A stretch of 64,000 nucleotides of DNA from Thermaurantimonas sp046295455. Lineage in GTDB: Bacteria > Bacteroidota > Bacteroidia > Flavobacteriales > Schleiferiaceae. A program made the translations under genes and the position numbers. This document shows positions 26,772 through 35,030 of this stretch, in pieces. Numbering within the stretch: the first letter of the stretch is position 1; every line of letters begins with the position of its first letter. Below the pieces are notes generated by a model. It was not told where the DNA came from and ran no database searches. It saw nothing but the letters and a program-made list of their open reading frames with translations. The stretch lies in the NCBI GenBank assembly GCA_046295455.1, contig JBKBNI010000003.1, positions 186,001-250,000 of the forward strand, read 5' to 3'.

Positions 26772-28040
26772 ATGGAGCCTAATTTTTTGTGGGTCATTGC
26801 CGGGTGTGTCCTTCTGTCGTTAGCCTCTGCACGCGTTGGTCTTTATTACTTTTTACAAAAAAAATCCCTCTCCGGCGACGTCATTTCACATGCTCTCCTT
26901 CCCGGAGTGGTATTTGGGTATCTCCTTGCAGGCGAAAAAAGTGTGTTGGCCCTTCTTGCAGGTGCATTTGTATCAGGGCTTATATCGGTACTCGTAATGG
27001 AACAGATTCAGCACTCCACATTTATTAAGTCAGATGCATCTATGGCCATTGTTTTAAGTACTTTCTACGGACTTGGAATTGTTTTACTGACGTATACCTA
27101 CAGACTTCCGTTTGGAAATCAAGCCGGATTGGATACGTTTTTGTTTGGTAAGGCTGCGTCGCTGACGTTAGACGATGTGACTGTGTATACCTTTCTGGCC
27201 ATAGCCATATTGGTACTCGTGCAGGTATTTGAGCGGCCTTTTTTAATCATGTCGTTTGATCCGTCCTTTGCCGACTCCATAGGCCTGAAGGTTCACCTGT
27301 TGAGGCAGCTGCTCACCTTTTTGATCATAAGCGCTGTGGTTTTAGGGGTTCAGGCAGTGGGAGTTGTGCTGATGTCTGCTTTCATCATTCTACCCTCAAT
27401 GATAGGCCGGCTGCTATCCCCTGATATCCGGGCAATTCGTATTTTGTCACTGGCAGCAGGCGTTATTATGGCGATATGCGGATCATTTATCAGTTATCAT
27501 CAGGCTAAAATGCCTACCGGGCCGGTGATGGTGCTGGCTGGTGGGTCTATGGTACTTTTAATATTGGTCTGGAGGGCTGTATCCGGCAACGTGTTTAAAA
27601 CGATCCAACGGCTTAAATACAGACAAAAGATAAAACGTGAGGACGCTTTAAAATTTCTCTATAAGACCCTTGTGGAGGGAAGCATTGGTGTAAAATCGGA
27701 TGATAAATCACAGGGGAATTTCAGAAAATCCAGCTCCGAAATCATCTCCTCAAATCAGAAAAAGACTATTAGAAAACTTGTAAAAGACGGATATGCAGAA
27801 GTTCACGACGGGATTGTGAGTTTGACAGATAAGGGCAAAACGGAAGCTGAACGCATTGTGCGGCTTCACAGACTATGGGAAGTATATCAGGCTACCAGGC
27901 TGCGAAAACACAAGGATCTATTGCACAATAGTGCAGATGTAATGGAACACTTCATTCCTCCCCATCTAGAAAAAATGCTGATTGCAGAATTGAATAAACC
28001 CGCCAAAGATCCTCACGATAAAGACATCCCGTATGATTGA
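26772..28040 (+). CDS. Metal ABC permease fused to a DtxR-like C-terminal domain
   Basis: 422 residues. Residues 1-275 form an eight-helix ABC-3 permease (GDVISHALLPGVVFGYL, ILPSMIGRLLS), and residues 290-422 form a cytoplasmic DtxR-like domain: a degenerate winged helix (KKTIRKLVKDGYAEVHDGIVSLTDKGK) and a metal-binding helix pair with RLHRLWEVYQ (about 363-372) and HNSADVMEHF (about 383-392). Aspartate stands where DtxR has cysteine, and H, E and the final EH ligands are kept. The tail is a relative of the repressor at 24368. It may sense metal at the transporter. It overlaps the next permease gene by 8 bases. Confidence 0.88.
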   Translation: MEPNFLWVIAGCVLLSLASARVGLYYFLQKKSLSGDVISHALLPGVVFGYLLAGEKSVLALLAGAFVSGLISVLVMEQIQHSTFIKSDASMAIVLSTFYGLGIVLLTYTYRLPFGNQAGLDTFLFGKAASLTLDDVTVYTFLAIAILVLVQVFERPFLIMSFDPSFADSIGLKVHLLRQLLTFLIISAVVLGVQAVGVVLMSAFIILPSMIGRLLSPDIRAIRILSLAAGVIMAICGSFISYHQAKMPTGPVMVLAGGSMVLLILVWRAVSGNVFKTIQRLKYRQKIKREDALKFLYKTLVEGSIGVKSDDKSQGNFRKSSSEIISSNQKKTIRKLVKDGYAEVHDGIVSLTDKGKTEAERIVRLHRLWEVYQATRLRKHKDLLHNSADVMEHFIPPHLEKMLIAELNKPAKDPHDKDIPYD

Positions 28041-28893
28041 TCCTGAAGTGTTGATTACTGCGATACTGCTATCGGCAGCATCGGCCATAGCTGGTGTTTA
28101 TCTCGTACTTGGCAAGCAGTCAATGTATGGCGATGCGCTGTCCCACTCCATTCTGCCCGGTATAGTGGTGATGTATGTGATTTCAGGTGAGCGAAGTTTT
28201 TCCGGATCGCTGGTTGGCGCGGTGATTACTGGTGTAGTGGTATCCCTGCTTATTGAGCGCTTGCAGCAGATACGGGGAATCCCTCAGGATGCGGCCATAG
28301 GGACAATTTTTGTGGTGTTTTTTGCCTTAGGTGTAGTCTTGATAAGTGGGCCGGCAGCCGGTGTAGATCTGGACCAGGATTGTGTGCTCTTCGGGGAGAT
28401 AGCTTTTGTGCCCTTTGAAAGGGTCCATTTGGGTGCATATGACCTGGGAGCTAAGGGGATATGGATATCCGGATTTTTGCTGGTTATCAGCTCCCTGTTT
28501 CAGTTTTTATTTGGGAGAATCATGACGCTTACAACTTTTCAATCCGAATTTGCGCACTCAGTCGGAATAAATCCAAGGATGATGAAAATAGTTTACAGCA
28601 TTTTTGTTTCTGTGGTCGTTGTCCTTGCATTTGAGCTGGTAGGGGTCATTTTAGTGATTTCCCTTTTGGTCACTCCGGCTGCCACTGCCTGGCTATATTC
28701 CAAGCGACTCGGGGTTCTGATCACTACATCCGTACTTATAGCAGTGGCTACCACTCTCACCGGAGTACTTTCAGCAGACCTTGCAGATGTATCTATCAGT
28801 GGATCAATAGCTACTGTACAAGGAATTGTTTTTCTCGGTTCGGCCTCTGTGTACGCCCACAGATACTCCCGAAGAGTGAAAAAAATTCACTAA
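28033..28893 (+). CDS. Second metal ABC permease (TroD-like)
   Basis: 286 residues, eight or nine helices, the plain form without the regulatory tail. The motif YGDALSHSILPGIVVMYV is characteristic of ABC-3 permeases, and VSLLVTPAATAWLYSKRL follows in the last third. It pairs with the fused permease to form the membrane channel. Last gene of the operon; its stop overlaps by 4 bases the stop of the opposing regulator gene. Confidence 0.93.
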   Translation: MIDPEVLITAILLSAASAIAGVYLVLGKQSMYGDALSHSILPGIVVMYVISGERSFSGSLVGAVITGVVVSLLIERLQQIRGIPQDAAIGTIFVVFFALGVVLISGPAAGVDLDQDCVLFGEIAFVPFERVHLGAYDLGAKGIWISGFLLVISSLFQFLFGRIMTLTTFQSEFAHSVGINPRMMKIVYSIFVSVVVVLAFELVGVILVISLLVTPAATAWLYSKRLGVLITTSVLIAVATTLTGVLSADLADVSISGSIATVQGIVFLGSASVYAHRYSRRVKKIH

Positions 28894-29594
28894 TCGGCAG
28901 ATGTTTTTTCGATCAGCCGAAATCCTTCGCCATGAATGTTGATGATCTCAAGAGTGGGATCTTCTTTTAGATACTTTCTGATTTTAGCCATGTACACATC
29001 CATGCTTCTGGCGGTGAAATAGCTGTCATCTTTCCATATTTTCAAGAGTGCATCCGTTCTTTTTACAAGGTCATTTTTGTTTTTGAAAAGCAGGGCAAGC
29101 AGGGCTATTTCTTTTGGAGAAAGTGTTTTGGCTTTATCGAAAATTTTCAACTCCCTCAAGCGGGTGTTGATTGTACAATTTCCTGCGGAGAGCACTTCCG
29201 GGATTTCACTGTCTTTATTGTCAATTTCTTTACGGTTCAGAAGCGCATTTATTTTATGCAGGAGTATGTCTGAGTCAAAGGGCTTAATGATATAATCATC
29301 TGCACCTGTCTGATATCCTTTTATTACATCTTCTTTTAGTGCCTTAGCTGTAAGGAAGATAATCGGTGTGACCTTATCTATGGCGCGGATGTCAGTTGCG
29401 AGTGAAAATCCATCTTTTTTAGGCATCATCACATCCAAGACAATTATATCATAGTCATTCGATTTAAAAAGATTTAATCCCATAATCCCATCTCTGGCAA
29501 GCGTTACCTCAAAATTGTTGATTTCAAGATAATCTTTCAGCACCAATCCGAAATTGGTGTCATCTTCTACCAGGAGGATTTTCTTTGTGCTCAT
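28890..29594 (-). CDS. OmpR/RprY-type response regulator
   Basis: 234 residues: receiver at 1-120 with D54 in VLDVMMPKKDG and the lysine in YIIKPF; winged-helix DNA-binding domain at about 135-230 (LSPKEIALLALLFKNKNDLVKR, YFTARSMDVYMAKIRKYL). It resembles RprY of Bacteroides. It follows the membrane kinase by 11 bases and is its likely partner. The last gene of the minus-strand series. Confidence 0.93.
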   Translation of the reverse strand: MSTKKILLVEDDTNFGLVLKDYLEINNFEVTLARDGIMGLNLFKSNDYDIIVLDVMMPKKDGFSLATDIRAIDKVTPIIFLTAKALKEDVIKGYQTGADDYIIKPFDSDILLHKINALLNRKEIDNKDSEIPEVLSAGNCTINTRLRELKIFDKAKTLSPKEIALLALLFKNKNDLVKRTDALLKIWKDDSYFTARSMDVYMAKIRKYLKEDPTLEIINIHGEGFRLIEKTSAD

Positions 29595-29605
29595 TTGATA
29601 GTGTT

Positions 29606-31060
29606 TTAGTTATTGTTAAAAATGACTGTAAATGTACTTCCTTCATTTGGTACACTTTGCACCTGTATGGAAGCATTGTGCAAACGCAATATTTCAGATA
29701 CATAACTCAGGCCAAGACCATGACCTTTTACGTCATGAATGTTTCCTGTGGTCTGTCTGTAAAAACGGTCAAATATTTTTTTCACCACATCCTTACTCAT
29801 ACCGATTCCTTTGTCCTTAACGGCGATGGCTGTTTGTTTTTGATTGAGCATAAATATTTCGATCTCAATATCTAATATGTCAAAGGAATATTTAATGGCA
29901 TTATCAAGCAAATTTATGATAACATTTTTAATGTGCTCCCGGTCTCCAAAAATTCTTGGATTTTCAACATGGTTTACAACACGTATTGTGCCGCTTCTGT
30001 TTTCAATCTGGTATTTCATGTGATTGACGGCTTCTTCTGATATTTCATGCAGATTAATCGCTTCAAGGCGGAGCTGCAAATGTTTTTTATCAAGCAATGC
30101 CAACCTAAGGACTTGCTCGACCTGTTGATTCATTCGTTTATTTTCATCTTTTATCATGTTTACATACCTTTTCAAGCGGTCAGGATCAGACAGTACCTTG
30201 GGGTTTGACATCGCATCAGTGGCTAAGGAAATCGTCGCTATCGGCGTTTTAAACTCATGGGTCATATTGTTTATAAAATCTGTTTTTATTCTGGAAATTT
30301 CTTTCTGGGTGAGCATTTGATCCAACGTGATAAGAAAAGTGACGACTATGATCAAAATCAAAAAAAATGTCAGAACCATCAGCCACTGGATGCTCTGATA
30401 CAAAAATGACTTCTTCTTTGGGATGTATAGGTATAACCACACAGGGGGCGACATCACATCATAACGAAACAGCATGGTTTTATACTCGGCCAATTCGGGA
30501 TTGAATTTTTTCGACCTAATGTTTGTCAACTGTTGTTTTTCGTAAATCCCAAATTCAAACGGAGTATTTATGTTTTTAAAAGACAATTCACTTTGAATCA
30601 AAGAGTCCAGATTGAGATCGTCCAGTCGATCTTCGATGGACTGGAATGTGAAAAAATCTGTCATCATCAGTTCTTTTACCACGGAGTCTACCACCTGTAA
30701 TCTCCTTTGGTAAAATTTTTTTAAAGATTTATTGAAATTTTGAGCTAAGTCTGTTTTATCGGCCCCGTTATTTCCCATCGCAGAAGTACCGGGCATATTT
30801 CCAAATACTTCATCGATTGACTCTACAAATTCATTTTCTCCATTTGATTTTTGAAGATTGAGACTTTGAATAATTTTCCGAAACTTTTCGCTGTTGTCAA
30901 TTTTCTCTGCCACGCGATTGAGTGCCTCATTCACATCCCGGTCGAGGTTGTTTTCAGACAATTTTAAAGCTGCTTTTATCCAAAAAAGTTGAATCAAAAT
31001 GACCCCCACCAATGCAGCAGAGTTCAGCGCGACAATGACTTTAATATTTTTAATCTTCAC
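29606..31060 (-). CDS. Membrane sensor histidine kinase (RprX-like)
   Basis: 484 residues from a GTG. Two membrane helices (about 8-28 and 224-246) enclose a periplasmic sensor of about 195 residues without a domain I recognise. HisKA with H268 (NNMTHEFKTPIATI) follows directly, with no HAMP domain, then N, G1 and G2 boxes (DNAIKYS, KDKGIGMS, GHGLGLSYV). Its start overlaps the upstream hybrid gene by 11 bases. Partner of the regulator at 28890. Confidence 0.92.
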   Translation of the reverse strand: MKIKNIKVIVALNSAALVGVILIQLFWIKAALKLSENNLDRDVNEALNRVAEKIDNSEKFRKIIQSLNLQKSNGENEFVESIDEVFGNMPGTSAMGNNGADKTDLAQNFNKSLKKFYQRRLQVVDSVVKELMMTDFFTFQSIEDRLDDLNLDSLIQSELSFKNINTPFEFGIYEKQQLTNIRSKKFNPELAEYKTMLFRYDVMSPPVWLYLYIPKKKSFLYQSIQWLMVLTFFLILIIVVTFLITLDQMLTQKEISRIKTDFINNMTHEFKTPIATISLATDAMSNPKVLSDPDRLKRYVNMIKDENKRMNQQVEQVLRLALLDKKHLQLRLEAINLHEISEEAVNHMKYQIENRSGTIRVVNHVENPRIFGDREHIKNVIINLLDNAIKYSFDILDIEIEIFMLNQKQTAIAVKDKGIGMSKDVVKKIFDRFYRQTTGNIHDVKGHGLGLSYVSEILRLHNASIQVQSVPNEGSTFTVIFNNN

Positions 31061-32150
31061 CGTCGGATTTTTTGTTTGGCAAAGTTATGCAGACTGTTGT
31101 ACCAATATCTACAGTCGAATTTAATTCAATATGTCCTCCAAGCTTATCAACGGCTTCTTTGACGAGATATAGCCCGACGCCATTTCCAGAGACTTCTGGT
31201 GATACCCGGAAAAACATATTAAAAACCTTATCCTGAAATTCATTCAGGATTCCCTGTCCATTGTCTTTAATAATAATTCTGGCCTCTTTGGGATCCGTTA
31301 TCACTTCAATTTTTACTTCGTGCCCTGCGAAGTTCTTTTTTCTAAATTTTATAGCGTTGGAAACAAGATTTCCGAGTATTATTCTCAACCGAAAGGTATC
31401 TGTAATAAAGGGAGCATTACCCTGAATATTTACTGATGTCTGGATGCGATTCTGCTCTATTTCGAATGAAAATTCTTTGAGCACAGAACGGATAAATGAA
31501 TGAAAGTCTATCTCTTTATAGTCATAAATATCTTTTCCATTTTGATAATATTGAACAATCGAACGTATAAAATAATCGAGCCTCAGCAGACTGTCTTCAA
31601 TCATAGAAAAATACTGTATGCTTGCGGGGTCGGTGATGTCTTCCCGGGCAATATTAATCAGACCTTTAATGGTCGTGATTGGCGCTCTTAAATCGTGAGA
31701 GGCAGAGTAGATAAAGCGGTTCAGTTCTTCATTTGTTTTTTCAAGTTTTTTAATTTGATCCCGAATCGTCTCCCCTGCGAGATAGTATTTCACCGCGTTT
31801 TCTAGGATGATAGATACATCATTGATGTCCCAAGGTTTTTTGATAAAATTGTATATATGACCCTTATTGACAGCATCTATTACCGCCGTAATGTCGGAAT
31901 AGGCCGAGGTAAGTATTTTGACAGCATGGGGCTGAATGTGTGATGCAGTAAATAAAAATTCAGCCCCGGTAATTAATGGCATTCTTTGATCCGAGATTAT
32001 GATCTCGGGCATTTCGGCTCTGATGATACGGAACGCTTCCTCTTGGTCATGTGTAATGAATACAGTGTACTTTCTTCGGAAGGCGGCCGCGAAAGATTGA
32101 AGATTTCCAAGTTCATCATCCAGATACAATATTTTTATCTTCTTACTCAT
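31050..32150 (-). CDS. Receiver-histidine kinase hybrid (soluble)
   Basis: 366 residues: receiver at 1-120 with D54 (IIISDQRMPLI), a coiled coil at about 125-147 and a HisKA plus HATPase at about 148-360 with H152 (SASHDLRAPITTIKG), N box (NLVSNAIKFR) and GNGVGLYLV. No membrane segment. The receiver comes first, so it probably takes phosphate from another kinase and controls its own kinase domain. ATGA overlap with the 7TM kinase upstream suggests that kinase is its input. The receiver closely resembles the stand-alone one at 37530. Confidence 0.93.
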   Translation of the reverse strand: MSKKIKILYLDDELGNLQSFAAAFRRKYTVFITHDQEEAFRIIRAEMPEIIISDQRMPLITGAEFLFTASHIQPHAVKILTSAYSDITAVIDAVNKGHIYNFIKKPWDINDVSIILENAVKYYLAGETIRDQIKKLEKTNEELNRFIYSASHDLRAPITTIKGLINIAREDITDPASIQYFSMIEDSLLRLDYFIRSIVQYYQNGKDIYDYKEIDFHSFIRSVLKEFSFEIEQNRIQTSVNIQGNAPFITDTFRLRIILGNLVSNAIKFRKKNFAGHEVKIEVITDPKEARIIIKDNGQGILNEFQDKVFNMFFRVSPEVSGNGVGLYLVKEAVDKLGGHIELNSTVDIGTTVCITLPNKKSDGED

Positions 32151-34306
32151 GAAGTAAATGTTTCGGCAATTTCTTTGAGGTTTTTACTAATTTCGATTCT
32201 AAAAGTTGTGCCTTTTCCTTCCTCAGAATCAACTTTGATTTTTCCGTGATGTTTTTCGATAATTTTATATACGATAGCCATGCCGAGGCCTGTGCCTTCT
32301 CCTACTTTTTTAGTTGTAAAAAACGGCTCAAATATTTTTCTTTTAGTTTCTTGAGACATTCCTATTCCATTATCAGATATCTCCACATAAAAGTACTCAT
32401 CGTCATGCGAGGTGGTAATGGTAATTTTTCCCTTCTCGCCTTCATTGAATGATTTGGCATTAATGGCGTCGATGGCATTTGAAAGGATGTTCATGAATAC
32501 CTGATTTAATTTTCCGGGATAGCATTCAATTTCAGATGCTTCGCAAAAGTTTTTCTCAACTTCTATTTTATTTTTCAACTTGTTGTTTAGTAAGATCAAG
32601 GTTGCTTCAATGTTTTCATTGATGTTTGCGAGTTTTAGCACGTCCTCATCAAGTCGGCTGAAGGTACGAAGTCCTACGACAATTTCAGATGTCCTCTTTG
32701 CCCCCTCTTCTATACCGCAGAGCAGCTGCTCAATTTCTTTAATGAGATAGTCCAGGTCTATTTTTTGTTTTAAAATCCGGATTTTTTCAGCCTCCGGATA
32801 CGCATCAAACGTTTTTCCGTATTCGTTTAGTACCTCTGTAAGCTCTTGAATATCCATCTTCAGGGGAGAAATACCGCTTGTGATAAAGTTGATCGGATTG
32901 TTGATTTCGTGAGCAATGCCCGCGGTGAGTTGGCCTAAGCTGGCCATTTTCTCCTTATCGACCAATTGGGATTGTGTGTCTTGAAGGTCCTTGAGAATTT
33001 TTTCAAGTTTCTTATTGGTTTTTGACAATTCTTCGGTCCTCTTTTGCACTTTTTCCTCAAGTAAGATGTTTTGTTCGCGAATGAGTTTTTCAGTCTCTTC
33101 TGCCTTTAATAGGGCTTGCAGTTGTGAAAACTCTTTTTCTCTCTGCAAAACTTTAATCTTATCCGCAAGTGCAAAGGATAGCAAGAGGACTTCGAATCCT
33201 GATCCGATCAGCATGGTATATTTGGTAAAATTGTTATAGGGCAAAATGCCAAAATCTTTCATTGAAAACACAAATATTCCTACCATAAATATACTCCATG
33301 CTATCAAATAATATTTCGCTGACCGAATGCCTGAGAAGGCCATACGGATGGAAATATATAAAATCAGAACCGAAACCACTCCCTGAGTCGGCAGAATCAC
33401 CTGATATCCGACCTTAACAAATGAAAATGCTGTAATTACCACGATCACTACATAGAGAAAAAGGAAAAGTTTCAGGATAAAATAATAGCTTTTACTAAAA
33501 TCTTTTACATTCAAAAAAGTAATCATAAATTGAATCCCGGTCATACTGGCTAAAGCTGAAAATGTGGTGGGTGTGATTTCGATTAAATAAGGAGAGAATC
33601 CAAAATAAAAATGATGTAATCCATTGAAACTGGACTGGGCTATGCCCACCAGAAGTGTGTGCACGACATACCACAAATAAGACGGATCGCGTATGGTAAT
33701 AAGTAAGAAAAAATTGTAGAGAAACATGGAACCGATAAGTCCGACATATAGACCACTGATCAAAACATAAAATCGCTCGACATTTCTGTTGTACTCAGGA
33801 GATTCGATTTTTAAGGGAACAAGCATTTGCTCCTGATTTTGAATATTCAGGTAGATATCCAGTACTTTTGAGTCATTAAACTGTATCCTGTATACGTGAT
33901 CTGAACTCCAAACTTCTCGTTTGCTTACTGGAATTTCTGCATTAATGATTTTTTGGATAGTGTCCTGCCCGGTGAGGATATAGATTTTTGATTGCTGAAG
34001 GATCGGATTTGCGATTCTAAGTTTTAGAGTATCACGCGCACTATTGTTGACCAATCGAAATCTCAGCCAGAGGCTGCCACTTACATTTCCGAAATTTATG
34101 CGCTTATCGGTAGATGCCTGGAATTCTAATTGGGACACTTGTTCTAGGGATAGCTCGTACTCTGTGGTGATTAGGTATTGTGTGTACGAGTTTACATCTA
34201 TAACATCCTCTCCTGAATAGATTATTTCAGCAATATTTCTTTGAAGAGGCTGTCCAGTAAGTGGAGTACACAGCAGGGACAGACATGCGATTTGTAGCAA
34301 TCTCAT
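32147..34306 (-). CDS. 7TM-DISM sensor histidine kinase
   Basis: 719 residues from the ATG at 34306 (a TTG at 34321 would overlap the previous gene). Signal peptide at about 1-18; 7TMR-DISMED2-type extracellular domain at about 30-165 (SLWLRFRLVNNSARDTLKLRI, DIYLNIQNQEQMLVPLKI); seven membrane helices at about 182-385; coiled coil to about 450; HisKA with H466 (TAGIAHEINNPINFI) and HATPase with NILSNAIDAI and GTGLGMAI. Proteins with this sensor bind small extracellular ligands, often carbohydrate-like; the ligand here is unknown. Four bases separate it from the acyltransferase-like gene. Confidence 0.92.
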   Translation of the reverse strand: MRLLQIACLSLLCTPLTGQPLQRNIAEIIYSGEDVIDVNSYTQYLITTEYELSLEQVSQLEFQASTDKRINFGNVSGSLWLRFRLVNNSARDTLKLRIANPILQQSKIYILTGQDTIQKIINAEIPVSKREVWSSDHVYRIQFNDSKVLDIYLNIQNQEQMLVPLKIESPEYNRNVERFYVLISGLYVGLIGSMFLYNFFLLITIRDPSYLWYVVHTLLVGIAQSSFNGLHHFYFGFSPYLIEITPTTFSALASMTGIQFMITFLNVKDFSKSYYFILKLFLFLYVVIVVITAFSFVKVGYQVILPTQGVVSVLILYISIRMAFSGIRSAKYYLIAWSIFMVGIFVFSMKDFGILPYNNFTKYTMLIGSGFEVLLLSFALADKIKVLQREKEFSQLQALLKAEETEKLIREQNILLEEKVQKRTEELSKTNKKLEKILKDLQDTQSQLVDKEKMASLGQLTAGIAHEINNPINFITSGISPLKMDIQELTEVLNEYGKTFDAYPEAEKIRILKQKIDLDYLIKEIEQLLCGIEEGAKRTSEIVVGLRTFSRLDEDVLKLANINENIEATLILLNNKLKNKIEVEKNFCEASEIECYPGKLNQVFMNILSNAIDAINAKSFNEGEKGKITITTSHDDEYFYVEISDNGIGMSQETKRKIFEPFFTTKKVGEGTGLGMAIVYKIIEKHHGKIKVDSEEGKGTTFRIEISKNLKEIAETFTS

Positions 34307-34310
34307 TTTA

Positions 34311-35027
34311 CTAAAAATCAAGTTGATATTCGATGTTTAGAATTCCTTTTGGCCCTTTTTCTTGACGTATCTGCCGCGGATTTTCTCTAAGTGAAAATAC
34401 ATCCATTCTATCTGACTCATCGGCGGCTTTCAATGTATCCAAATCACTACAAACCAATAACGTGGCAAGCATATCCGGTTTTGGATATTCAAATCTACCC
34501 TCTGAGCCGAGAGATGTTTCGATCACGAATCCAACATTTCTCACCATTTGTACAGTAAATGGAGAACAAAACACCAATAAGGTATCTATTCTCAGCCTTT
34601 GAGCGAGTGTGACTCCGGCTTTGGCCACACATGCCTTGGTAAGCAACCAGGATACACCTCTGCCTGCGATGGCTTTTGAATTCCATAGACCGCACAGCTC
34701 GCCGACTTTGCGACCAGAGTCTATTTCCCGCTGTATGTACTCTCCAAATCGAGGTTCAATATCTTTTAAGGCATCTTCGACAGGTAGTACCTGCTCACTG
34801 TTTCGGATCTGAATTCGGGCACCCCCAAACACAGTAGAGCCGTCCGGACTAGCTGCTATAATGGGATATACATCGGGATTGTCGATCCACTGAGCCTTGG
34901 CAGAGGAGACTTTTGGCACTCCGTATTCTTCCAGTACTCTCTCGTGTCCTTCTACATATTTAAGGCAGGACATACGGTCATCTATGGATCGGAATGCACG
35001 TATAATAAGATCTATTTCAGCATTCAT
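34311..35027 (-). CDS. Acyltransferase-like (GNAT or autoinducer-synthase-like) protein
   Basis: 238 residues, soluble, no signal peptide. The core at about 55-170 has the GNAT outline: a strand with FGGARIQIR (about 67-75), KVGELCGLWNSKAIAGRGVS (about 107-126), in which AGRGVS resembles the acetyl-CoA pyrophosphate loop, and the last strand LLVFCSPFTVQMVRNVGFVI. N-acyl amino acid synthases and LuxI-type synthases share this look; none of their catalytic sequence signatures can be firmly placed, and the assignment is tentative. The gene follows the E1-nitroreductase gene by 3 bases and precedes the 7TM kinase gene by 4, so it sits between a synthesis gene and a sensor gene. Confidence 0.55.
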   Translation of the reverse strand: MNAEIDLIIRAFRSIDDRMSCLKYVEGHERVLEEYGVPKVSSAKAQWIDNPDVYPIIAASPDGSTVFGGARIQIRNSEQVLPVEDALKDIEPRFGEYIQREIDSGRKVGELCGLWNSKAIAGRGVSWLLTKACVAKAGVTLAQRLRIDTLLVFCSPFTVQMVRNVGFVIETSLGSEGRFEYPKPDMLATLLVCSDLDTLKAADESDRMDVFSLRENPRQIRQEKGPKGILNIEYQLDF

Positions 35028-35030
35028 TGC

